Positions 33,505 to 41,547 of a DNA stretch of 64,000 bases are shown here, piece by piece. The notes under the pieces are model-generated. The model was not told where the DNA came from. It did no database searches and worked only from the letters and a program-made list of their open reading frames with translations. Origin of the DNA: Microbacterium sp. Au-Mic1. Its GTDB lineage: Bacteria; Actinomycetota; Actinomycetes; Actinomycetales; Microbacteriaceae. Location of the stretch: contig NZ_JAJTTF010000010.1 of assembly GCF_021341785.1 (NCBI RefSeq), positions 1 through 64,000 on the forward strand, given 5' to 3'. The stretch's first letter is position 1; every line of letters begins with the position of its first letter. The translations under genes were made by a program, and so were the position numbers.

Positions 33505-34643
33505 CGCCCGAGGACGCGGCCGCGCTGCGCCGCGCGATCCCCGAGGTCGTCGGCATCCTCGTCCGTCGCGGGGCGGACTTCGCCTCGGCCGAGGATGCCG
33601 TGCAGACGGCGCTGGTGCGCACCGTCGAGCGGTCGGGCGCCCCGCCACGGGATGTGCGAGCGTGGCTCGTGACCGCGGCATGGCGCGCGTTCATCGATCA
33701 GGTGCGCAGCGACTCCGCGCGGGCGGCGCGTGAGGAGCGCGTCGCCCGCGAGCCGGATGCCGGCGCCGTGCCGCAGCACGACGACACGCTCGGTATGTAC
33801 TTCCTCTGCGCGCACCCGGTGCTCACGTCCGCCTCGGCGATCGCCTTGACGCTGCGTGCGGTGGCGGGACTCACCACGCGGCAGATCGCCGAGGCGTTCC
33901 TCACCCCGGAGGCGACGATGGCGCAGCGCATCAGCCGTGCCAAGCAGCGACTCGCCGGCATCCCGCTCGACCGCCCCGGGGATCTGTCCCGCGTGCTCGG
34001 GGTGCTGTACCTGCTCTTCAACGAGGGGTACTCGGGCGAGATCGATCTCGCGGCCGAGGCGCTGCGCGTCACCCGCCAGCTCACCGCGCTCGTCGACGAG
34101 CCCGAAGCGCACGGGCTGCTCGCCTTGATGCTGCTGCATCACGCCCGGCGGCCCGCACGGGTCGTCTCGGGCCGCCTGGTGCCGCTCGCCGCGCAGGATC
34201 GCCGGCGGTGGGACGTCGCGGCGATCGCCGAGGGAGTGCAGATCCTGCAGGCCGCACTCGCCCGCGACCGCCTCGGCCCGTACCAGGTGCAGGCCGCGAT
34301 CGCCGCCCTGCACGCCGACGCCGCGAGCGCGGCCGACACCGACTGGGTGCAGATCGTGGAGTGGTACGACGAACTGCTGGCGTTCTCGGATTCGCCGGTG
34401 GTCCGCCTCGGTCGCGCGATCGCGGTCGGCGAGGCGGACGGCCCGCAGGCCGGCCTCGTGGCGCTCGGGGCCGTGGACGAGAGCGTTCCACGCCATCGCG
34501 CGGCGCTGGCCTACATGCACGAGCGCGCCGGAGACCTCGAGACGTCGGCAGCCGACTACGCCGAGGCCGCGCGGCGCGCGACCAGCGTCCTCGAGCAGGA
34601 GCACCTGCTCCGCGAAGCCGAACGACTTCGACGTCGCTCCTAG
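33501..34643 (+). CDS. ECF42-group RNA polymerase sigma factor with long C-terminal domain
   Basis: 380 residues. Region 2 (FASAEDAVQTALVRTVE ... VRAWLVTAAWRAFIDQVRSD) and region 4 (LTLRAVAGLTTRQIAEAFLTPEATMAQRISRAKQRL) are followed by a ~200-residue helical C-terminal extension typical of group 42, including VLYLLFNEGYSG and a TPR-like end (AALAYMHERAGDLETSAADYAEAA). In this group the extension is needed for activity and no classical anti-sigma factor is used. Coupled to the DGPF gene by a 4-nt overlap. Converges on the ferritin-like gene with stop codons sharing CTAG. Confidence 0.93.
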   Translation: MTPEDAAALRRAIPEVVGILVRRGADFASAEDAVQTALVRTVERSGAPPRDVRAWLVTAAWRAFIDQVRSDSARAAREERVAREPDAGAVPQHDDTLGMYFLCAHPVLTSASAIALTLRAVAGLTTRQIAEAFLTPEATMAQRISRAKQRLAGIPLDRPGDLSRVLGVLYLLFNEGYSGEIDLAAEALRVTRQLTALVDEPEAHGLLALMLLHHARRPARVVSGRLVPLAAQDRRRWDVAAIAEGVQILQAALARDRLGPYQVQAAIAALHADAASAADTDWVQIVEWYDELLAFSDSPVVRLGRAIAVGEADGPQAGLVALGAVDESVPRHRAALAYMHERAGDLETSAADYAEAARRATSVLEQEHLLREAERLRRRS

Positions 34644-35353
34644 GAGGCGAGCCCCATCGCGTCCATCCGCCGGGCGTGCGCGCCCATGAGCTCGGTGAAC
34701 ACCGGCTCCAGCTTGTCGTCCTCGGCGCCGGGGAGGTGCGGGCGCAGCGCCGCCCGCGCCACGAGGATCGTGTCGCCCACCAGGCGGCGCCCCCACATCG
34801 ACAGCAGGGAGCGCCACTGCTCGTCGCTCGCGATCGTGGCCTGCACGATGCCGATGATCTCGTGCCGGTCGTCGGCCTCGGAGAGGATCCTGGCGACCTT
34901 CGCCCCCGTCTCGCCGTAGCTCGACGCGAGAGCGAGATAGAAGTCGTCAAGCATGCCCGCGGTGAGGTACACCGCGAGCATGGTCTCCGCGATGCGCGGG
35001 CCGAGCGTCTTGCGGCGGAAGGCGTCGAGCTGCTCGCGGAACGGCAGCATCACCTCGGTCGGCCTGTCGCCGTGCGCCGAGATGATCGCGACGATGCCAT
35101 GGTGCTTGGCGAGGGCCGCCCCGGCGGCTCGGGAGAGGATCTCCTTCTCCGCGAGATCGTCGGTCGCGCGGATGAGGCGGGTCAGCGTCTCGAAGTAGCC
35201 GAGCTGCAGATAGGCGGCCTGACCGAGGAAGGTGTTCAGCTCGGGCGCCAGTTCCGCGAAGTCGACCCGGGTCGCGTCACCCGCATCGCCCCGGGAGCGG
35301 AGCACCAGCGTGCGCCGCGGCGCCTTGTCGCGCTGCCAGAACCACCTCACCAC
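34640..35353 (-). CDS. Ferritin-like fold protein
   Basis: 237 residues, mostly helical. FLGQAAYLQLGYFETLTRLIRA, EKEILSRAAGAALAKHHGIV, DDFYLALASSYGE and ADDRHEIIGIVQATI carry Glu, Asp and His residues at spacings suggestive of a di-iron or degenerate ferritin-like site. It matches the gene found next to rhlE in mycobacteria (Rv3210c), annotated there as ferritin-like or MiaE-like. An iron-dependent tRNA hydroxylase role is possible but not shown. The GTG at 35353 lies 6 nt after TAGGCT. Confidence 0.8.
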   Translation of the reverse strand: MVRWFWQRDKAPRRTLVLRSRGDAGDATRVDFAELAPELNTFLGQAAYLQLGYFETLTRLIRATDDLAEKEILSRAAGAALAKHHGIVAIISAHGDRPTEVMLPFREQLDAFRRKTLGPRIAETMLAVYLTAGMLDDFYLALASSYGETGAKVARILSEADDRHEIIGIVQATIASDEQWRSLLSMWGRRLVGDTILVARAALRPHLPGAEDDKLEPVFTELMGAHARRMDAMGLAS

Positions 35354-35359
35354 GCGCCC

Positions 35360-35365
35360 AGCCTA
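35360..35365 (-). promoter_or_regulatory. -10 hexamer TAGGCT for the ferritin-like gene
   Basis: TAGGCT on the minus strand ends 6 nt before the GTG at 35353. Confidence 0.5.
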
Positions 35366-35440
35366 GTCGAGCCGTCGCCCGCGAACCGGGGCGCCGCGCA
35401 CGCCGATCATTCCGATCCCGGAGAGGAGAGCCCGCTCCGG

Positions 35441-35446
35441 TAGGCT
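35441..35446 (+). promoter_or_regulatory. -10 hexamer TAGGCT for the rhlE-like gene, with a ~110-nt leader
   Basis: TAGGCT at 35441 would start a leader of about 110 nt before the GTG at 35565. Third-position G/C of the in-frame leader codons is only about 65%, against well over 90% in genes, so the leader looks non-coding. Confidence 0.4.
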
Positions 35447-35564
35447 GGATCCCGCTCCGGCGACGGATCGGAGCCCCGCGCCTGTGCATACGGATTCGGC
35501 GTGGACCCCATCAACGAGGCGGCGCCCGCGATCGCAAGGCCCGCCGGACAGGCAATCAAAGACT

Positions 35565-37088
35565 GTGACTTCTTTCGCCGATCTCGGCATCGATCAGGAC
35601 ATCGTGGACGCCCTCGCGGCGAAGGGCATCGTCGACGCCTTCCCGATCCAGGAGCAGACCATCCCCCTGGGCCTGCCCGGCCAGGACATCATCGGACAGG
35701 CCAAGACCGGCACCGGCAAGACCTTCGGATTCGGCATCCCCGTGGTGCAGCGCCTCGGGCTCGACCCCGAGCCGGGCGTCAAAGCGCTCATCGTCGTGCC
35801 CACCCGCGAGCTCGCGGTGCAGGTGTACGAGGACATGGACCTGCTGACGAGCAATCGCTCGACCAGCGTGGTCGCGATCTACGGAGGCAAGGCCTACGAG
35901 GGTCAGATCGACCAGCTCAAGGCCGGTGCCCAGATCGTCGTCGGCACCCCCGGCCGTCTCATCGACCTCGCGGGCCAACGGCTGCTCGATCTCTCGCACG
36001 CGACCGAGGTCGTGCTCGATGAGGCCGACAAGATGCTCGACCTCGGCTTCCTGGCCGACATCGAGAAGATCTTCTCCAAGGTCCCCGCCGTGCGTCACAC
36101 GCAGCTGTTCTCGGCGACGATGCCCGGACCGATCGTGGCGCTGGCGCGCCGGTTCATGACGAACCCGATCCACATCCGGGCCAACGACCCCGACGAGGGC
36201 CTCACCCAGGCCAACATCAAGCACCTGGTCTACCGTGCGCACTCGCTGGACAAGGACGAGGTCATCGCCCGCATCCTCCAGGCCGAGGGTCGCGGCAAGA
36301 CGGTGATCTTCACGCGCACCAAGCGCGCGGCGCAGCGACTGGTCGACGAGCTGAGCGACCGCGGCTTCAACGTAGGCGGCGTGCACGGCGACATGGGCCA
36401 GGATCAGCGCGAGCGCTCCATGGCCGCGTTCAAGGCCGGCAAGAAGGACGTTCTGGTCGCGACCGACGTCGCCGCTCGCGGCATCGACGTCGATGACGTC
36501 ACCCACGTGATCAACCACACGATCCCGGACGAGGACAAGACGTACCTGCACCGCGCCGGTCGCACCGGTCGCGCCGGCAAGACCGGCATCGCGGTCACGT
36601 TCGTCGACTGGGAGGACCTGCACAAGTGGGCCCTCATCAACCGCGCGCTCGAGTTCGGCCAGCCCGAGCCCATCGAGACCTACTCGTCGAGCCCGCATCT
36701 CTACGAGGACCTCGACATCCCGGCCGGCACCAAGGGCCGCCTGGTCACCGCCCCGGTGTCCGAGAAGCCGGCCCGCAAGCAGCGCGAGCCCCAGCGAGCC
36801 GCCGACGCGGCCGCAGAGGGCACGAGCGAGGGCACCACGCGCCGTCGCCGCCGCCGCCGCAACGCGGAGGACGAGGTCGGGTCGACCTTCGCCGAGGGCG
36901 CCGACGCTCCCGCCGCCAAGGCCTCGGGATCCGGTGACTCCGATCGCGCCGCCGAGGGATCCGGAACCCACGACGGCCAGGGCGCCGAGCACCACGACGG
37001 CAAGCCCGCCGCACAGCGTCGTCGCCGCCGTCGCCGCCGCCCCTCCGGCGGTGCCGCCGCGGGCAGCGCCCCGCAGCCCGGGGCCTGA
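35565..37088 (+). CDS. DEAD/DEAH-box RNA helicase, RhlE-like
   Basis: 507 residues. Q-motif region FPIQEQTIPL, Walker A AKTGTGKT (46-53), VPTRELAVQV (Ia), VVGTPGRLID, DEAD in VLDEADKMLD, SAT, VIFTRTKRAAQRL (IV), VATDVAARGIDVDDV (V) and HRAGRTGRAGKTG (VI). The C-terminal ~110 residues are basic and low-complexity, with two runs of seven or more arginines, likely to bind RNA. It remodels RNA in ribosome assembly or decay. Order next to the ferritin-like gene matches Rv3210c-Rv3211. The GTG at 35565 is chosen because upstream in-frame codons lack coding bias; no good ribosome site is visible, so the start is less certain. Confidence 0.92.
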   Translation: MTSFADLGIDQDIVDALAAKGIVDAFPIQEQTIPLGLPGQDIIGQAKTGTGKTFGFGIPVVQRLGLDPEPGVKALIVVPTRELAVQVYEDMDLLTSNRSTSVVAIYGGKAYEGQIDQLKAGAQIVVGTPGRLIDLAGQRLLDLSHATEVVLDEADKMLDLGFLADIEKIFSKVPAVRHTQLFSATMPGPIVALARRFMTNPIHIRANDPDEGLTQANIKHLVYRAHSLDKDEVIARILQAEGRGKTVIFTRTKRAAQRLVDELSDRGFNVGGVHGDMGQDQRERSMAAFKAGKKDVLVATDVAARGIDVDDVTHVINHTIPDEDKTYLHRAGRTGRAGKTGIAVTFVDWEDLHKWALINRALEFGQPEPIETYSSSPHLYEDLDIPAGTKGRLVTAPVSEKPARKQREPQRAADAAAEGTSEGTTRRRRRRRNAEDEVGSTFAEGADAPAAKASGSGDSDRAAEGSGTHDGQGAEHHDGKPAAQRRRRRRRRPSGGAAAGSAPQPGA

Positions 37089-37137
37089 CCGCCCCCGCTC
37101 TCACCGACGCTCCCGTCACAGAAGGTGGGGCGCGAGC

Positions 37138-37219
37138 GCCGAGACCCCCACTGAGCGTCGAAACCCCCTCACAGCGACGGATCTGCAAGGGGGTTTCGAC
37201 GCCAGAAGGGGGTTTCGGC
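37138..37219. repeat. Symmetric array of four 19-bp units (two direct, two inverted)
   Basis: Units at 37138-37156 and 37157-37175 abut head to tail. After a 6-nt spacer, units at 37182-37200 and 37201-37219 abut in the opposite orientation. Shared core GNCGARACCCCC, where three copies read GTCGAAACCCCCT or GCCGAAACCCCCT. The inner pair forms a 13-bp hairpin (37157-37169 with 37188-37200). It lies 49 nt past the rhlE-like stop and 73 nt before the convergent PHP gene end. It may work as a bidirectional terminator or as a dispersed palindromic repeat element. Confidence 0.8.
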
Positions 37220-37292
37220 GATGAAGGCTCGAAACGCTCCGACCCGGGCAGGCGACGATCGACGCGGGCAGGGTCAGCCCGCGCGGGCAGGG

Positions 37293-38177
37293 TTACCCGA
37301 CCGGATACACCGGCGCCGAGCCGGAGCCGCGATCGATGATGCGCTGCAGCATGGCCGGATCCGTCGTGTTCTCACCGGGAACGTTGGGCTTGCCCGCGCC
37401 GTGGTAGTCGCTCGAACCGGTCACGATGAGGTCGTGCTCCACGGCGATGCCGCGCAGCCATGCGCGCCCCTCGGCCGTGTTCTCGCGATGGTCGACCTCC
37501 AGTCCGCCCAGGCCCGCATCGATGAGGCGCCGCAGGGTCGCATCGGTCATGCGCTCGCGGCCGGCCGGATGCGCGATCACCGGCACTCCCCCTGCTCCGA
37601 CGACGAGCTCGATCGCCGTGAGCGGATCCGGTGCGTAGTGCGCCTCGTAATATCCCTGGCGCGGATGCAGGATCCCGTCGAAGGCCTCACTGCGGTCCCG
37701 CACGATCCCGCGCGCGACGAGCGCATCGGCGATATGCGGCCGCCCCACGGTCGCGCCGGGATCGGTCTGCTCCAGCACGTCCTCCCAGCGCAGCGCGTAG
37801 TCGCGGCCGATGTTGCGCACGATGCGCTCGGCGCGCCCGATGCGGTCGTCGCGGATGCGCGCCGTCTCGGCGAAGAGATCCGGATCCGTCGGGTCGAACA
37901 GGTACGCGAGCACGTGGACGCTGCGCCAGCCGTCCTTGGACGACAGCTCCATGCCGGGGATGAACGTCATCCCCCGCTCCGTCGCGGCAGCGGCGGCATC
38001 GACCCACCCGGCCGTCGTGTCGTGATCTGTGAGGGCGATCGTGCGCAGCCCCTCGTCCGCCGCGCGGGCGACGAGGGTCGCGGGATCCTCGGTGCCGTCC
38101 GAGCGGTTCGAATGCAGATGCAGATCGATCGGCCCGTCGAAGAGGGCGGGGCGTGACGTCGGATCGGCATCGGTCAT
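37293..38177 (-). CDS. PHP-domain phosphoesterase (TrpH/YciV-like)
   Basis: 294 residues. Metal-binding motifs in order: DLHLHSNRSDG (first two His), ALTDHDTTAG, FIPGMELSS, VHVLAYLF, IAHPAGR and GSSDYHG near the C terminus. This set marks the TrpH-type PHP family, whose studied members are 5'-3' nucleases or 3',5'-bisphosphate phosphatases acting on RNA ends. Near an RNA helicase but convergent with it. The ATG lies 6 nt after TACGCT, with CGGAGG between the two. Confidence 0.92.
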   Translation of the reverse strand: MTDADPTSRPALFDGPIDLHLHSNRSDGTEDPATLVARAADEGLRTIALTDHDTTAGWVDAAAAATERGMTFIPGMELSSKDGWRSVHVLAYLFDPTDPDLFAETARIRDDRIGRAERIVRNIGRDYALRWEDVLEQTDPGATVGRPHIADALVARGIVRDRSEAFDGILHPRQGYYEAHYAPDPLTAIELVVGAGGVPVIAHPAGRERMTDATLRRLIDAGLGGLEVDHRENTAEGRAWLRGIAVEHDLIVTGSSDYHGAGKPNVPGENTTDPAMLQRIIDRGSGSAPVYPVG

Positions 38178-38183
38178 CCTCCG

Positions 38184-38189
38184 AGCGTA
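38184..38189 (-). promoter_or_regulatory. -10 hexamer TACGCT for the PHP gene
   Basis: TACGCT ends 6 nt before the ATG at 38177. Confidence 0.5.
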
Positions 38190-38276
38190 GCGATCCCCCG
38201 ACGCTCGGACCTCCGCGGCCTCGACGGCAGGGCGGATCCCCGGCTGCGCACCAGATGCCTCACAGATCCGCTCGCC

Positions 38277-38282
38277 TAGGCT
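38277..38282 (+). promoter_or_regulatory. -10 hexamer TAGGCT for the gene at 38291
   Basis: TAGGCT ends 8 nt before the ATG at 38291: leaderless or nearly so. Confidence 0.45.
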
Positions 38283-38290
38283 CGAAGGCG

Positions 38291-39325
38291 ATGTTTCGAC
38301 TGATCGGGATCCTCCTCACCGTGCTCTTCGCGATCGCCACGGCGATCGTGACCTGGCCGCAGTTCTTCCACCTCGAGCAGACGTTCCCGATCACGCAGAT
38401 CGTGGCCTCACGCGCGGTGCTCGTGCTCGCGTTCGGCGCGATCCTGGTGCTGGCGCTGCTGCTCCTGCTGGCCCGGCCGCTGCGCGGGTTCGCGGCGTCG
38501 ATCGCGCTCGTCGCCCTGCTCGGCGGCGGCGCGTCCGCGGCCATCCTCGCGGTGCGCGGCGTCGACACCGCCGACGCTCTGCCGGCCAAGACCGCGACGA
38601 GCGTGCGCGTGCTCGCCTGGAACACCGCGGGCGAGGCGGTCTCGGCGAACGAGATCGCGACCACGATCGTCGCCCAGAAGGCAGATGTCGTGGCGCTGCC
38701 GGAGACGACCGAGGCCGTGGGCGAGGAGATCGCGCTCACGCTGCGCGAGGCGGGGCACCCGATGTGGGTGCATCACGTGCAGTACCGGCCCGAGGTCACC
38801 CAGGGGCCGGATTCGTGGCAGACCACGGTGCTCATCTCGCCCGCACTCGGCGACTACGCGGTCATCCCCTCCTCCGCCGACGGGTCCAGCAACACGTCCT
38901 CGGTTCCGAGTGCGGTCGTGATGCCCGTCGACGGCGACGGTCCCATCGTCGTCGCCGTGCACACCGTGGCCCCGCGCCAGGACGAGATGGCGGACTGGAC
39001 GCAGGATCTGCGGTGGGTCGCCGACCAGTGCCCTGCCGGGAAGAACGTGATCCTCGCCGGAGACTTCAACGCGACCCTGGACCACATGGGCGGGCTCGGC
39101 ACCGGCGGCGGCGACCTCGGCGCCTGCCGCGACGTGGCATCCCGCTCCGCCTCCGGGGGCGTCGGCACCTGGCCGACGACGGTGCCGGCCCTCCTCGGCG
39201 CCCCGATCGACCACGTGATGGCGAGCGCGCACTGGCGCGCGACCGGATCCGCCGTCCTCCCTGCCGGATCAGGCGGCAGCGATCACCGCGCCCTCATCAC
39301 GCAGCTGGAGCCCGTGACCCCGTAG
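38291..39325 (+). CDS. Membrane-anchored endonuclease/exonuclease/phosphatase family protein
   Basis: 344 residues. Three N-terminal hydrophobic helices (residues ~3-20, 40-60, 68-90) followed by an EEP domain: VLAWNTAGE (Asn), VALPETTE (Glu), VAVHTVAP, LAGDFNATLDH (Asp-x-Asn), PIDHVM and GSDHRAL (final Asp-His). All metal and catalytic residues are present. Actinobacterial proteins of this layout are predicted to act outside the membrane on nucleic acid or a phospho-ester; the substrate is unknown. No partner gene. Confidence 0.9.
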   Translation: MFRLIGILLTVLFAIATAIVTWPQFFHLEQTFPITQIVASRAVLVLAFGAILVLALLLLLARPLRGFAASIALVALLGGGASAAILAVRGVDTADALPAKTATSVRVLAWNTAGEAVSANEIATTIVAQKADVVALPETTEAVGEEIALTLREAGHPMWVHHVQYRPEVTQGPDSWQTTVLISPALGDYAVIPSSADGSSNTSSVPSAVVMPVDGDGPIVVAVHTVAPRQDEMADWTQDLRWVADQCPAGKNVILAGDFNATLDHMGGLGTGGGDLGACRDVASRSASGGVGTWPTTVPALLGAPIDHVMASAHWRATGSAVLPAGSGGSDHRALITQLEPVTP

Positions 39326-39356
39326 CGTGCAGGCGCAGGCTCGTTGGTCGGGACGC

Positions 39357-39752
39357 TCAGCGATGCGCACGCGGCCGGACGACGAGCGCCGCGATCGCGC
39401 GCCATCCCCCGAGGAACACCAGCAGCGAGACCGTCGCGACGATGATGAACGCGACCGCGGTCGTGCCGCCGCTCACGACCCGCAGGATCATCCCGAGCAC
39501 GACCGTGACCACGGCGAGCAGCACTCCGGTGCGCACCGGTGCGGCCGGTGCCCGCCACGCCCGGAGCACCAGCCAGCCCGCCGCGAGTCCCACCAGGAAC
39601 GGCCATGCCGTCTCCAGCACGCCCAGCGCGTCGACCGCGCGCTCATGGCTCGCCCGGCCGATCACCGCGAAGACGATCACCAGCACGGCGTCGATCCCCA
39701 GCGCCCACGGCCAGGACGGAACGGATCGGCGGACGGAGGCGGCTTCGGTCAT
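39357..39752 (-). CDS. DUF3054 family membrane protein
   Basis: 131 residues, four transmembrane helices: ALGIDAVLVIVFAVIGRASH (the family-typical first helix with its Asp), AWPFLVGLAAGWLVLRAW, TGVLLAVVTVVLGMILRVVS and TAVAFIIVATVSLLVFLGGW. Function unknown; common in actinobacteria and haloarchaea. The ATG lies 6 nt after TAGCGT, in a context of 16 nt identical to that of dapD. Confidence 0.9.
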   Translation of the reverse strand: MTEAASVRRSVPSWPWALGIDAVLVIVFAVIGRASHERAVDALGVLETAWPFLVGLAAGWLVLRAWRAPAAPVRTGVLLAVVTVVLGMILRVVSGGTTAVAFIIVATVSLLVFLGGWRAIAALVVRPRAHR

Positions 39753-39758
39753 GCCTCC

Positions 39759-39764
39759 ACGCTA
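39759..39764 (-). promoter_or_regulatory. -10 hexamer TAGCGT for the DUF3054 gene
   Basis: TAGCGT ends 6 nt before the ATG at 39752; GGAGGC fills the gap. Confidence 0.5.
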
Positions 39765-39841
39765 GCTCGGCGGGCTGTGCGTCGCGTCCTGGGAGGATCC
39801 GCTGCCCTCCTCCTACCCTGATACCCGGCTATCAGCAAGCA

Positions 39842-39870
39842 TTGAAATGGCTGGGAGCGCCCGCTAGAAA
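39842..39870 (+). promoter_or_regulatory. SigA-type promoter for the subtilisin-like gene
   Basis: -35 TTGAAA (39842-39847), 17-nt spacer, -10 TAGAAA (39865-39870). It gives a leader of about 58 nt before the ATG at 39935. Confidence 0.65.
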
Positions 39871-39934
39871 CGATGCAGGGCCATCCGCCCGCGCCGACCT
39901 GTCGGCACCCACCCCCACGAGAGGACCCTCACCG

Positions 39935-41437
39935 ATGAGGATGCCAACCCCCCACCGCTCGTTCCGCACCATCGCCTGCACCGTCGCGGCGCTGGGCCTG
40001 GTTCTGGCGGGCTCCGTCAGCGCCACCGCGGCGACGAGCGAGCCTTCGACGCCCGTCCCGATCACCCCGCCGGACGGCACGGTCATGAGCTACGTGGTCA
40101 ACACCGGCCAGGCGAACCCGGGCCAGACGCGCAAGGCGGAGAAGGCGGTGACCGACGCCGGCGGCGTGGTCGTGCAGAGCTGGCCCGAGATCGGCGTCGT
40201 GATCGCGCAGTCCGATCGCGCGGCGTTCCGCGAGAACGTGAAGGCCAAGGGCCGCAACGTCGTCGCGTCGGTCGGCGCGACACGCACGGTCGAGGTCAAG
40301 GACAAGGTCACCGGCCCGCAGGCGCCCTGGGGTCCCGGTTCCTCGGGCTGGAAGCAGGGCAAGAACAAGCCCGTCAATGGCGACGAGCCCACCGAGCCGG
40401 TGCCCGCGACCGGTTCGGACTCGCTCGAGGGTCAGCAGTGGGACATGACGATGATCCAGGCGGATCAGGCGCACAAGGTCACCGACGGCAGCCGCAACGT
40501 CCTCGTCGGCGTGCTGGACTCGGGCATCGACCCGACCCACCCGGACCTGCAGGCGAACATCGACGTCGCCGACTCGGTCAACTGCACCACCGGCGGGCGC
40601 CCCGACCAGACCGACGGCGGCTGGTACCCGACCACGTCCGACCACGGCACGCACGTCGCGGGCACGATCGCGGCAGTCCGCAACGGCGTCGGCATCGTCG
40701 GGGTCGCCCCGAATGTGCGCCTCGCGTCGGTGAAGGTCGTCAACGACGACGGGTTCATCTACCCGGAGTACGCGGTCTGCGGCTTCATGTGGGCGGCTCA
40801 GCGCGGCATGGACGTCACGAACAACAGCTACTACATCGACCCGTTCGAGTTCTGGTGCGACGACCAGCCCGACCAGGCGGCGGTCCGCGAGTCCGTCGCC
40901 CGCGCCGTGAACTGGTCCAACTCCAAGGGTGTCGTGAGCGCGGCCGCGGCCGGCAACTCCGGGCTCGACCTCACGGTCAACACGCGCGACGAGGGCAGCC
41001 CCGACGACGCCGCGCAGCCGACTCCGCGCACGATCAACCAGGGCTGCAAGGACATCCCGGCGCAGGTCCCCGGTGTCGTGACGGTGTCGTCGCTCACCCA
41101 GACCGGTCAGCTGTCCTACTTCTCCAACCGCGGTCTCGGCGAGATCGACGTGGCGGCGCCCGGATCCCGGATCCTGTCCACGATCCCCGGTGCGAAGTAC
41201 GGCCTCAAGAGCGGCACCTCGATGGCGTCCCCGCACGTCGCGGGCGTGCTCGCCCTGATGAAGTCCGCGCACCCCGAGCTGACCCCGGCTCAGATGGTGC
41301 AGAAGCTCGAGGACGACGCGACGCCGACCGAGTGCTCCGCCCCGCAGTACGACGAGGGCGCCGCCTGCGTCGGCACTGCCGAGCTGAACAGCTACTACGG
41401 CCACGGCATCGTGAACGCGCTCAAGGCCGTGCAGTGA
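39935..41437 (+). CDS. Secreted S8 (subtilisin-like) serine protease
   Basis: 500 residues. Sec signal peptide ~1-33 (RTIACTVAALGLVLAGSVSA then ATA-type cleavage), a propeptide-like region ~45-125 and the peptidase domain ~165-495. The catalytic triad is Asp195 (VLDSGIDP), His237 (DHGTHVAGT) and Ser429 (GTSMASPHVAG), with oxyanion Asn341 (AAGNSG). Four cysteines in the catalytic domain may pair outside the cell. It is an exported, probably broad-specificity protease. It has its own promoter and a terminator directly after. Confidence 0.95.
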   Translation: MRMPTPHRSFRTIACTVAALGLVLAGSVSATAATSEPSTPVPITPPDGTVMSYVVNTGQANPGQTRKAEKAVTDAGGVVVQSWPEIGVVIAQSDRAAFRENVKAKGRNVVASVGATRTVEVKDKVTGPQAPWGPGSSGWKQGKNKPVNGDEPTEPVPATGSDSLEGQQWDMTMIQADQAHKVTDGSRNVLVGVLDSGIDPTHPDLQANIDVADSVNCTTGGRPDQTDGGWYPTTSDHGTHVAGTIAAVRNGVGIVGVAPNVRLASVKVVNDDGFIYPEYAVCGFMWAAQRGMDVTNNSYYIDPFEFWCDDQPDQAAVRESVARAVNWSNSKGVVSAAAAGNSGLDLTVNTRDEGSPDDAAQPTPRTINQGCKDIPAQVPGVVTVSSLTQTGQLSYFSNRGLGEIDVAAPGSRILSTIPGAKYGLKSGTSMASPHVAGVLALMKSAHPELTPAQMVQKLEDDATPTECSAPQYDEGAACVGTAELNSYYGHGIVNALKAVQ

Positions 41438-41454
41438 TCTGACGCGGTTCGCAC

Positions 41455-41494
41455 GAAGGGGCCCGGGGCGCTGCGAGGCGGTCCGGGCCCCTTC
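41455..41494 (+). terminator. Terminator after the subtilisin-like gene
   Basis: GAAGGGGCCCGG / CCGGGCCCCTTC, a perfect 12-bp stem with a 16-nt loop, 17 nt past the stop. Confidence 0.75.
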
Positions 41495-41547
41495 CGCTGC
41501 CGCGGCGGGCGGATCCGGCTCCCGTCCGCCGGTGAGAGGATGGATCC

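Noticed and set aside
35484..35564. 27-codon N-terminal extension of the rhlE-like helicase
   Set aside because: Low coding bias and no ribosome site; the conserved protein begins at the TSFADLGI segment.
36830..37070. Arginine-run coding repeats at the rhlE-like 3' end considered as a tandem DNA repeat
   Set aside because: The CGCCGY runs are in frame and encode the RNA-binding tail; they are protein composition, not a separate element.
37241..37293. Repeated GCGGGCAGGGT motifs as a possible mini-array
   Set aside because: Only two exact copies 19 nt apart (37264-37274 and 37283-37293) and one partial copy; too few to call an array.
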